From positions 1-5,563 of the forward strand of contig CANHCG010000143.1 in NCBI GenBank assembly GCA_947459055.1: a DNA stretch of 5,563 nt, read 5' to 3'. Made by a program: the position numbers and the translations under genes. The notes beneath the pieces were generated by a model, which did no database searches, was not told the origin of the DNA, and was given only the letters and a program-made list of their open reading frames with translations. Shown here piece by piece: positions 1 to 5,563 of this stretch (position 1 is the first letter of the stretch; every line of letters begins with the position of its first letter). Origin of the DNA: Cytophagaceae bacterium (lineage in GTDB: Bacteria > Bacteroidota > Bacteroidia > Cytophagales > Spirosomataceae).

Positions 1-705
1 ACGGTGGGTGGAATTATGTATTTGGGCGAGCTGATTTCCAAATACCTCTTACGTAAAAAAATTCCGGGTTCCGCTGTGGCTATTTTCTTAGGTTTAGTTT
101 TCGCTTACTTGGCTGGAATTTCTACTGGGGGCGAAAAAGGGCTAGCAGACATCCAAGGTTTGTCCGGGATGTCTTTATTAGGTGGATCCATGTTTCGGGA
201 TTTCGCCATCGTGTCCACAGCGATGGGGGCTAGTTTTTTACTCATTAAGCGCACGGGCTGGGTCGGGGTATTATCCTTGTTTTTAGGAATTTTTGTTTCG
301 TTTGTAGGTGGTATGGCTTTGGCTTGGCTATTTGGCTATCATGATGCGAAAAGTTTGGCGACCATCGGTGCCGGGGCTTGTACGTTTATTGTGGGTCCGG
401 TGACAGGTGCGGCAGTGCAAGCGAGTTCGGATGTGATTGCTTTAAGTATAGCCGCAGGGGTGGTTAAGTCGATTTTAGTGACGATTGGAACCCCTTGGCT
501 GGCACCTTACATTGGTTTAAATAATCCCAATACGGCGATGATCTACGGTGGAATGCTAGGAACCACCTCCGGCGTTTCGGCGGGTTTGGCCGCGACGGAT
601 CCAGCTTTAGTGCCTTATGGTGCGTTAACGGCTACCTTTTACACGGGTTTGGGTTGTTTGTTATGTCCTTCTGTTTTATACCTACTATTAGAAAAATTAC
701 TATGA
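1..705 (+). CDS. madM: Malonate/sodium symporter subunit MadM (5' end outside window)
   Basis: This is the large integral-membrane subunit of the two-part MadL/MadM malonate:Na+ symporter, which imports malonate across the inner membrane. The reading frame is open from the first base and gives 234 residues. MadM proteins are about 250 residues, so roughly 20 N-terminal residues lie to the left, and the GTG at 4 and ATG at 16 are probably internal codons. Family hallmarks seen are IPGSA followed by a glycine-rich helix, TGGEKGLADI, LLGGSMFRDFAIVSTA, TIGAGACTFIVGPVTGAA, SSDVIALSIAAGVVKSILV, and the C-terminal stretch LAATDPALVPYGALTATFY. About six hydrophobic segments are visible. MadL is expected just upstream but is not in the window. 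The TGA stop overlaps the next ATG (ATGA), so translation is probably coupled. Substrate assignment follows the family; related dicarboxylates cannot be excluded. Confidence 0.92.
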   Translation, partial: TVGGIMYLGELISKYLLRKKIPGSAVAIFLGLVFAYLAGISTGGEKGLADIQGLSGMSLLGGSMFRDFAIVSTAMGASFLLIKRTGWVGVLSLFLGIFVSFVGGMALAWLFGYHDAKSLATIGAGACTFIVGPVTGAAVQASSDVIALSIAAGVVKSILVTIGTPWLAPYIGLNNPNTAMIYGGMLGTTSGVSAGLAATDPALVPYGALTATFYTGLGCLLCPSVLYLLLEKLL

Positions 706-1466
706 AAAAATTAATCGCTTTTTTATTGTTTTCGGTGTCTCTTCAAGCTCAAAGTTTTGAAAAAAAGACTTATACGGATGCCGCGGGTCATGTTTTACCC
801 TATCAGATTTTGATGCCCGCAAATTTTGACCCTACCGTAAAATATCCAGTAATTTTAGTGCTTCATGGGGCAGGGGAGCGGGGTGATGATAATGTGGCCC
901 AAATGAAATACGGAGCGCCGGTATTTTTGAATGCAGAGAATCGGGAAAAATATCCGGCAATTGTCATTTTTCCGCAATGTCCGAAGGATTCCTATTGGTC
1001 CTCGGTGACGATTGACCGAACGACGAAGCCCACTTCATTCTTGTTTAATTATACTTCGGAGGCTAATTGGCCCCTTCAATCTGCTGTGGATTTAGTTAAG
1101 TCTTTTGTCAAAGAAAAAAAAGCCGACAAAAAACGTTTGTACATCATGGGCTTATCTATGGGTGGTATGGGAACGATGGAAGCGGTTTCGCGTAACCCTA
1201 AATTATTTGCGGCGGCAATGCCTATATGTGGCGGAGCGGATTTGACCTTTGTGAAAAAATATGCAAAGAAACTACCGTTTTGGGTTCATCATGGCGATGC
1301 AGATGCAGTGGTACCGGTGAAACATTCAAGGGAATTAGTCGAGGCGCTTAAATCAGCCAAGGCCAATGTGACTTACACGGAATATCCAGGGGTGAACCAT
1401 AATTCATGGGATAATGCTTTCGCACAGGCCCAATTATTACCTTGGTTCTTCTCGTATAAAAAATAA
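702..1466 (+). CDS. Secreted alpha/beta-hydrolase esterase (prolyl-oligopeptidase/dienelactone hydrolase-like)
   Basis: This is a 254-residue exported serine hydrolase. The ATG at 702 is chosen because it starts a clear signal peptide (MKK, a hydrophobic core, then SLQA before Gln17, likely cut after Ala16) and overlaps the madM stop by four bases. An ATG at 654 in the same frame would only add residues inside madM. The alpha/beta-hydrolase core shows an oxyanion-type LHGAGERGDDN (His55-Gly56), the nucleophile elbow GLSMGG with Ser152, HGDADAVVP with the probable catalytic Asp201, and GVNHNSW with His233. This completes a Ser-Asp-His triad in the usual order. The layout matches small single-domain esterases of the PHB-depolymerase/LpqC and CE1-like group common in Bacteroidota, which act on acyl or feruloyl esters of polysaccharides or on polyesters. 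The true substrate cannot be read from sequence. The nuclease gene follows three bases later in the same frame. Confidence 0.88.
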   Translation: MKKLIAFLLFSVSLQAQSFEKKTYTDAAGHVLPYQILMPANFDPTVKYPVILVLHGAGERGDDNVAQMKYGAPVFLNAENREKYPAIVIFPQCPKDSYWSSVTIDRTTKPTSFLFNYTSEANWPLQSAVDLVKSFVKEKKADKKRLYIMGLSMGGMGTMEAVSRNPKLFAAAMPICGGADLTFVKKYAKKLPFWVHHGDADAVVPVKHSRELVEALKSAKANVTYTEYPGVNHNSWDNAFAQAQLLPWFFSYKK

Positions 1467-1469
1467 TCG

Positions 1470-2126
1470 ATGCTCATTTCGATCCTATTTTCCTTATTCC
1501 TGCAGGTGCTACCTGTGGGAATTTTTAATATTTCGGGGGCAAATACGGCGTCTACGACTAATTACCTTTCGGTCAAAAAAGGCTATGCCATGTCTTATGA
1601 TGGTAAAGTAGGAAAGGCAAATTGGGTGGCTTGGACATTAGCATCCGCCGACATCGGTGATGTTCCTCGAACGAATAAATTCAAGCAAGATGATTCCTTG
1701 CCCCGAGGATTTGTGATCGTCGATGAGCAGGATTATAAGTATACGGGCTATGATCGAGGCCATTTATGTAATTCCGAGGATCGAACATCCACATATTTCT
1801 TAAATGAGGAAACATTTTTGATGTCAAATATGATGCCCCAAACCCCTCAATTAAATCGTGGACCCTGGGAGCGATTAGAGGCCTATTGTCGGAAATTGGC
1901 CAAGCGGGGACAAAAACTAGTCATTTATGCCGGGGGCATCGGCGCAAAAGATCGCTTAGGGTCGACGGGGATTCCGATTCCAGTGTATTGTTGGAAAGTA
2001 ATTTATACCCCCGAAAAAACCTGGTGTCTTTTATTTCCGAATGGTCGCGATTTACATCCCAATTGGCAAACGTATTCGGTTCCTTTGGCCCAACTGGAAA
2101 AAATGACCGGTTACAATTTCCCATAA
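1470..2126 (+). CDS. Secreted DNA/RNA non-specific endonuclease (NUC1 family)
   Basis: This 218-residue enzyme belongs to the beta-beta-alpha-metal family of Serratia nuclease and mitochondrial EndoG, which cut DNA and RNA without sequence preference using one Mg2+. The signature YDRGHLCNSEDRT carries the general-base His98 in DRGH. SNMMPQTPQLNRGPWERLE carries the metal-binding Asn129 and the conserved Arg130 and Glu136. A later IPVYCWKVIY strand is also typical. The N-terminus is a run of hydrophobic residues (LISILFSLFLQVLPVGIF) without the usual Lys or Arg, so it is either a weak signal peptide or an anchor; export is likely but not certain. An in-frame TAA two codons upstream fixes ATG 1470 as the first possible ATG. 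The protein is somewhat short for the family but both active-site blocks are intact. A role in using extracellular DNA for phosphate or nitrogen is an inference. Its end is followed at once by the hairpin at 2128-2151. Confidence 0.93.
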   Translation: MLISILFSLFLQVLPVGIFNISGANTASTTNYLSVKKGYAMSYDGKVGKANWVAWTLASADIGDVPRTNKFKQDDSLPRGFVIVDEQDYKYTGYDRGHLCNSEDRTSTYFLNEETFLMSNMMPQTPQLNRGPWERLEAYCRKLAKRGQKLVIYAGGIGAKDRLGSTGIPIPVYCWKVIYTPEKTWCLLFPNGRDLHPNWQTYSVPLAQLEKMTGYNFP

Positions 2127-2127
2127 A

Positions 2128-2151
2128 AAAAGCCCGTTTGACCGGGCTTTT
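2128..2151. terminator. Bidirectional intrinsic terminator between convergent operons
   Basis: A perfect nine-base-pair stem (AAAAGCCCG with CGGGCTTTT) closes on a six-base loop. It sits in the 28-base gap between the nuclease stop (2126) and the GH105 stop (2155). Read on the minus strand the hairpin is followed by seven T residues, a strong terminator for the kduI-GH105 operon. Read on the plus strand the stem ends in TTTT followed by a T-rich stretch, so it should also end the madM-esterase-nuclease transcript, probably less efficiently. Confidence 0.85.
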
Positions 2152-2154
2152 CAT

Positions 2155-4044
2155 TTATTTCAATAGGAATTCAGCGAGTTTTTTGCCCGCTTGGAAATTT
2201 TCAAATTCCAATGGCGTTCGCCGATTATTCACATATTCGTTGTACAACCAAGGATCACCCAAGGCATATACTTTTCCTTTTCCCACCTGGGCCACCGCCA
2301 TAACATCGGCGCCTTGCAGTTTTAAGATGGACTTCGCGGTTTTAGTTAATTTTAATTGCGTGATCTCTTTGATGTAAATCTTTTTTAACGGGGAGAAAAT
2401 CGGCGTGCCTTCCGGAATATACACCGCGCCTTGTTCCCAATTCTTTCCCTGTACAAAATTCAAATTCGGCGCCACGAACTCGATTCCGAAACGTTTGGCT
2501 AATTCATTGAATTTAGGAATTTCACAATTGCTCGTATCGTTGGCCAATAAAACCAAATTACCTCCGGCTTTCACCCATTTCTCTATTTCATCGATATCGT
2601 TTTTCGCCACATAATTTGGTTTCGCCGTTTCCTTTGGACTATCCGGATCTACGATGATATACACAGAAGCTCCTTTTAAGTTGGCCATCGTAGGCGCAGC
2701 ACCTAAGGTGTCTAGTCGTGCACCTAATTGTTCAAATTGAATGCCCAATTGGTTAAATCCTGAATCCTTCCGATCATCCCAGGTATAATGAAAACGTTCC
2801 ATTTTGCCGGATTTGTTTTTGCGGTATTCATGGTTGAAATAATAATCCAATACCACCTTTTTTCCATTCCCAATCGCCAATTCAGGCGCGATTTCCATTT
2901 CCAAACTCGCCATAATAAACGGCGCCGCCCCTTTCAAATCATCAGTTTTCAAGGGCTCACTTAAATAATAAGCATAGGTGCCGTCTCGATACGGTGTTCC
3001 GCCTAAGCCTCCCACGCTAACGGTTTTCTCTAAATGAATAAACCCTTGAGCATCTTTGGAGATAAAATTACTTAGTATTCCTTGATAGGCTTTTTGGGCA
3101 GCGTTTCGGTAGTTTGATGGCAAATATCCTTTGCGCACACCTTTGGCGAAGGCATATACGTACATATTATTACACGAAGCTTCAAAATAATTTCCTTCCC
3201 GACCTGGAAAATTGGTTACTTGATACCACAAGCCCGTTTTTGCATCTTGGAATTTCAATAAGGCGGATGATAGGCGATTTAATTGCCCGATTAATTGTCC
3301 ACGTTTTGGGTGATTTTGAGGAACATAGTCAAGTACATCGACTAAAGCCATCAAATACCAACCCATCGCTCGGCCCCAAAAGTTAGGCGATTGACCTGTC
3401 GTTTTATTCGCCCATGGTTGCTTGCGTTCATGGTCATAGGCATGAAATAAAAGGCCTGTTTTCGAGTCGAATGCCCCTTTTTCCATGAGCTCAAATTGCT
3501 TGAAAATATCATCCCAGTGGTTTTCCCCAACGATGTTCGAGTATTCCGCATAAAATGGCTCTAACATATACAAACCATCTAGCCACATTTGATCCGGATA
3601 GCGATCTTTATGCCAAAAACCACCTTGTTTCGTACGAGGTTGGATCGCAATTTGTTTCGCTAATAGGTCAGCCGCTTTTTTGTATTTTTCGTCGCTGAGT
3701 TCTTGATATAAATAAAGTAGCATCCGACCCGTTGTAATATTATCTGAATTAAATTCAGCGGCTTTGTAGGTCCGGATGTCACCATTGGGGCTTATGAAAC
3801 GGTTAATGTCTTTTTGGATGTAGTTGAAATAGGCGGCATCCCCGGTGCGTTGGTACACCATTTCCAAGGCTTTTAAAAATAAGCCTTGTTCATAATCCCA
3901 GCCGGCAGGTTTGCCTAATTTCACTTGGATCGAATCTGCATGTGTATGCATGAGCGATTCGGCCATTTGAATCGAGTAAGGCTTGTTTTGTGCCCACAGG
4001 TGCATTCCAACTAGGAAGAAAAGGGCAGTAAAAATTGTTTTCAT
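2155..4044 (-). CDS. GH88/GH105 unsaturated rhamnogalacturonyl (glucuronyl) hydrolase with extra C-terminal domain
   Basis: This 629-residue exported glycosidase removes the 4,5-unsaturated uronic acid from the non-reducing end of oligosaccharides made by pectin or rhamnogalacturonan lyases, by hydration of the double bond. The ATG at 4044 is preferred because it begins a clean signal peptide (MKTIFTALFFLVGMHLWAQ). The frame runs upstream to 4221, but those 59 residues lie inside kduI and are not signal-like. Residues about 25-385 form the (alpha/alpha)6-barrel domain of the YteR/YesR type. Matching motifs are FNSDNITTGRMLL (Asp101), DQMWLDGLYM (Asp156, equivalent to the catalytic Asp143 of YteR), HAYDHERKQPWA, and SPNFWGRAMGWYLMALVDVL. 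Residues about 395-629 form a second domain with alternating strands (VYIIVDPDSP, GGNLVLLAND, GKGKVYALGDPWLYNEY), resembling the DUF4350/glutamine-amidotransferase-like fold; its role is unknown. One base separates the gene from kduI, so the two are co-transcribed. GH105 fits better than GH88 proper, but exact substrate preference is inferred. Confidence 0.93.
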   Translation of the reverse strand: MKTIFTALFFLVGMHLWAQNKPYSIQMAESLMHTHADSIQVKLGKPAGWDYEQGLFLKALEMVYQRTGDAAYFNYIQKDINRFISPNGDIRTYKAAEFNSDNITTGRMLLYLYQELSDEKYKKAADLLAKQIAIQPRTKQGGFWHKDRYPDQMWLDGLYMLEPFYAEYSNIVGENHWDDIFKQFELMEKGAFDSKTGLLFHAYDHERKQPWANKTTGQSPNFWGRAMGWYLMALVDVLDYVPQNHPKRGQLIGQLNRLSSALLKFQDAKTGLWYQVTNFPGREGNYFEASCNNMYVYAFAKGVRKGYLPSNYRNAAQKAYQGILSNFISKDAQGFIHLEKTVSVGGLGGTPYRDGTYAYYLSEPLKTDDLKGAAPFIMASLEMEIAPELAIGNGKKVVLDYYFNHEYRKNKSGKMERFHYTWDDRKDSGFNQLGIQFEQLGARLDTLGAAPTMANLKGASVYIIVDPDSPKETAKPNYVAKNDIDEIEKWVKAGGNLVLLANDTSNCEIPKFNELAKRFGIEFVAPNLNFVQGKNWEQGAVYIPEGTPIFSPLKKIYIKEITQLKLTKTAKSILKLQGADVMAVAQVGKGKVYALGDPWLYNEYVNNRRTPLEFENFQAGKKLAEFLLK

Positions 4045-4045
4045 G

Positions 4046-4876
4046 TTAGCGTAGGTCTTTGATTTCAGAAAAATCCATGTCCGTGTAATCTTTATTTTCA
4101 CCCGCCATTCCCCAAATAAAGGAATAGGCTTTTGTACCTGCGCCACTGTGCACAGACCAAGGCGGCGAAATAATGGCTTGGTGGTTATGTACCCATAGAT
4201 GTTTGGTCGCGGTCGGCTCACCCATCAAATGTAAAACGGCATGCGCCGGGTCTACATCAAAGTATAAATAGGCTTCCATCCGACGATCATGCACATGTGA
4301 CGGCATCGTATTCCAAATGGAACCAGGTTCTAAAATGGTTAGACCCATGACCAATTGGCATGATTGAATCCCCTCCGCATGAATATATTTATAAATCGTT
4401 CGATGGTTCGATGTTTCCAAAGAACCTAAAGTCACCGTTACCACATCATTTTTTTCCAATTTCACATTTGGATAAGTCGCATGTGCCGGGGAGGAGAGGA
4501 TATAAAATAGGGCAGGAGAATCAGCCGATTTGGAGCTAAATGTCACTTCTTGAGTCCCTTTTCCTAGGTATACAGCACTTAATTTTCCAATTTGGAAAGA
4601 TTCGCCATCAGCTGTGACGGTACCCTCACCACCTACATTGATAATTCCCATTTCTCGACGTTCCAAAAAGAAATTGGCCTTTAATTTATCGGGATTTTGT
4701 AAGCTTAATGTTTTATTTACGGGTTTTGCACCTCCGATGATCATGCGATCATAGATAGTATAGGTTAGTTGGATATGATCATCCGAAAATATTTGCTCGA
4801 TCAAAAATAGATCGCGCAATTGTTGGGTCGTGAAGGTAGAAACTTCATTTCTACTCGCCTCAAATCGATAGTCCAT
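4046..4876 (-). CDS. kduI: 4-deoxy-L-threo-5-hexosulose-uronate ketol-isomerase (5-keto-4-deoxyuronate isomerase)
   Basis: KduI converts 5-keto-4-deoxyuronate to 2,5-diketo-3-deoxygluconate in the cytoplasm, the step before KduD in the pathway from unsaturated uronic acids to 2-keto-3-deoxygluconate. The 276 residues compare with 278 in the E. coli enzyme and align almost without gaps as far as memory allows. Shared blocks include FFLERREMGIINVGG, LGKGTQEVTFSS, APAHATYP-like SPAHATYPNVKL, WNTMPSHVHDRRMEAYLYF, and the C-terminal GTKAYSFIWGMAGEN ending in KDLR. The cupin zinc ligands are all present: His194, His196, Glu201 and His243, matching His196, His198, Glu203 and His245 of E. coli KduI. 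There is no signal peptide. The start ATG has an A-rich leader (AACCTAAAAACTATACCT), usual for Bacteroidota. TAA is followed after one base by the GH105 start, which supplies this enzyme's substrate. KduD is not in the window. Confidence 0.97.
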   Translation of the reverse strand: MDYRFEASRNEVSTFTTQQLRDLFLIEQIFSDDHIQLTYTIYDRMIIGGAKPVNKTLSLQNPDKLKANFFLERREMGIINVGGEGTVTADGESFQIGKLSAVYLGKGTQEVTFSSKSADSPALFYILSSPAHATYPNVKLEKNDVVTVTLGSLETSNHRTIYKYIHAEGIQSCQLVMGLTILEPGSIWNTMPSHVHDRRMEAYLYFDVDPAHAVLHLMGEPTATKHLWVHNHQAIISPPWSVHSGAGTKAYSFIWGMAGENKDYTDMDFSEIKDLR

Positions 4877-4923
4877 AGGTATAGTTTTTAGGTTAACAAA
4901 GCTTATTCATATTCTAATCTACT

Positions 4924-4931
4924 CAAATTTA
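4924..4931 (-). promoter_or_regulatory. Putative -7 promoter box for kduI-GH105 operon
   Basis: Read on the minus strand this is TAAATTTG, an exact match to the Bacteroidota -7 consensus TAnnTTTG. It would put the transcript start about 40 bases ahead of the kduI ATG. No convincing -33 TTG/TTTG element is visible at the expected distance, so the promoter may be weak or depend on an activator, which would suit a substrate-induced pectin gene. Assigned from motif and position only. Confidence 0.5.
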
Positions 4932-4934
4932 GCC

Positions 4935-4942
4935 TATCTTTG
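4935..4942 (+). promoter_or_regulatory. Putative -7 promoter box for the rightward gene at 4960
   Basis: TATCTTTG exactly matches the Bacteroidota -7 consensus TAnnTTTG and lies 17 bases before the ATG at 4960, which implies a very short leader. No clear -33 element precedes it at the usual distance. It lies three bases from the opposite-facing box for kduI, so the two promoters overlap and binding of RNA polymerase at one should block the other. Assigned from motif and position only. Confidence 0.5.
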
Positions 4943-4959
4943 TTTGTTATTTTCATCGG

Positions 4960-5563
4960 ATGAACGATTTAATTCAGCAAATCAGAGCATTAGGTTTTCA
5001 AAAACATCCCTTGGTTGATTTTGGTTTGGCGCATTATTACCATGCTGATCAGGATTTTATGATCCAGGTCGTTCCAAGCACCTCATTTCTGGAGATAAAA
5101 AAGCAGGACAAGGTACGAGTATTCCAACAACACATCACTCAATTACGTTCTCAATTCAAGACTGTTATTCGAATTTGGGAAGATGTGTGGCTAAATAAGA
5201 AATCCTGGATTTCTCAATTTTTGACCTCAAAATTCGAGCCACCTCGGTCGATTTTTGCTCGAGATACCCGGGTCGTTGAAATTTCAAAAGATTTAGCGGA
5301 ATCGTTTTTGGCCGCGAATCACCTGTTAGGATTCTTGCCCGGAAGCCGCTATTATGCCTGTATCGTCCCACCACACCGCCATTTTCGGATTCAGCCTACA
5401 CGCTTTCGGAAGGAAGAAAATCCTTTGATTATGGTGGCGGTTTTTGGTCAAGTACGCCACATGAAACGGGGGGATTTGGCGGGCAAGGCTTCGGGGGAAT
5501 TGATTCAAGTGGCCACAGACCCCGATGTGCGTTGTGTCGGTGGATTGAGTAAATTGATTTCTA
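4960..5563 (+). CDS. Uncharacterised protein resembling Vsr-like nuclease plus GNAT/Mom-like phage proteins (3' end outside window)
   Basis: An uninterrupted frame of 201 codons starts at ATG 4960 and runs off the right edge. An in-frame TAG at 4930 and no other ATG between fix the start. There is no signal peptide, so it is probably cytoplasmic. No name can be given with certainty. The order of motifs resembles phage proteins in which a Vsr/HNH-type homing-endonuclease tail is joined to a GNAT-like domain: VIRIWEDVWLNKKSWISQFL (residues 69-88) matches the usual IWEDDW..KK.IVKS block, IFARDTRVVEIS (98-109) matches the YARK..I.E block, and FLAANHLLGFLPGSR (116-130) matches FL..NHIQG. LIMVAVFGQVRHM (156-168) matches the MTFGK.R strand, and SGELIQVATD with VGGLSKLI (178-200) matches the ELLRFC..VVGGASKL block. 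The first 60 residues lack the recognisable acidic catalytic motif of that nuclease. This comparison is from recall, so the gene is certain but its family is moderately supported. Confidence 0.82.
   Translation, partial: MNDLIQQIRALGFQKHPLVDFGLAHYYHADQDFMIQVVPSTSFLEIKKQDKVRVFQQHITQLRSQFKTVIRIWEDVWLNKKSWISQFLTSKFEPPRSIFARDTRVVEISKDLAESFLAANHLLGFLPGSRYYACIVPPHRHFRIQPTRFRKEENPLIMVAVFGQVRHMKRGDLAGKASGELIQVATDPDVRCVGGLSKLIS

Noticed and set aside
4..18. GTG at 4 or ATG at 16 as the true start of madM
   Set aside because: The frame is open to the window edge and the family has about 20 more N-terminal residues forming the first membrane segment, so the gene is better treated as partial.
654..701. 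Upstream ATG for the esterase at 654
   Set aside because: It adds 16 residues inside madM ahead of a clear signal peptide that starts at 702 with ATGA overlap.
1414..1611. 65-residue plus-strand frame across the esterase-nuclease junction
   Set aside because: It is an out-of-frame shadow of two well-supported genes, with a composition unlike a real protein.
1921..2154. 77-residue minus-strand frame opposite the nuclease
   Set aside because: It is antisense to the conserved nuclease, lies past the terminator on that strand, and has no family resemblance.
1886..2377. 163-residue plus-strand frame crossing the terminator
   Set aside because: It overlaps the nuclease 3' end, the hairpin and the antisense of GH105, and its translation has no recognisable domain pattern.
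3114..3551. Short frames on both strands inside the GH105 gene
   Set aside because: They are shadows of a gene whose catalytic motifs lie in the chosen frame; no start signals or domains were seen.
4045..4221. Upstream extension of the GH105 frame by 59 residues to an ATG at 4221
   Set aside because: It lies entirely within the conserved 3' end of kduI, and the internal ATG at 4044 starts a textbook signal peptide directly after the kduI stop.
4877..4959. A palindromic operator or riboswitch in the divergent gap
   Set aside because: Only a short imperfect palindrome (CTCAAATTTAG) that overlaps the promoter box was found, and no stable structured leader; there is not enough to call a site.
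5165..5508. Two overlapping minus-strand frames of 60 and 69 residues near the right edge
   Set aside because: They lie opposite a 201-codon open plus-strand frame with coherent family-like motifs, and show no such motifs themselves.

Overview
The window looks like chromosomal DNA from a member of the Bacteroidota, probably a free-living polysaccharide degrader of the Cytophagales type. This rests on promoter boxes of the TAnnTTTG type, A-rich leaders in place of clear Shine-Dalgarno sequences, moderate-to-low GC, and the gene families present. The genus is not certain. No mobile elements, RNA genes, CRISPR arrays or long repeats were seen. Coding density is very high, and the only intergenic gaps longer than a few bases are about 28 and 83 bases.

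Layout. Positions 1-2126 hold a tightly packed plus-strand operon. It contains the 3' part of madM (the large subunit of a malonate:Na+ symporter), a secreted alpha/beta-hydrolase esterase whose start overlaps the madM stop (ATGA), and a secreted DNA/RNA non-specific endonuclease three bases further on. A bidirectional hairpin terminator at 2128-2151 separates it from a convergent minus-strand operon. That operon reads kduI (4876 to 4046) and then a two-domain GH88/GH105 unsaturated rhamnogalacturonyl/glucuronyl hydrolase (4044 to 2155), with one base between the genes. An 83-bp divergent promoter region (4877-4959) leads to a plus-strand gene that runs off the right edge (4960-5563). It resembles the C-terminal half of phage proteins that join a Vsr-like nuclease to a GNAT/Mom-like domain.

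How they work together. The minus-strand pair covers two consecutive steps of pectin breakdown. The exported GH105 enzyme removes the 4,5-unsaturated uronic acid left by polysaccharide lyases. The released sugar opens to 5-keto-4-deoxyuronate, which cytoplasmic KduI isomerises on the way to 2-keto-3-deoxygluconate. The plus-strand operon joins uptake of a dicarboxylate to two exported hydrolases, which suggests nutrient scavenging, but no specific pathway linking the three is evident. The last gene is the least understood and the most interesting part of the window.
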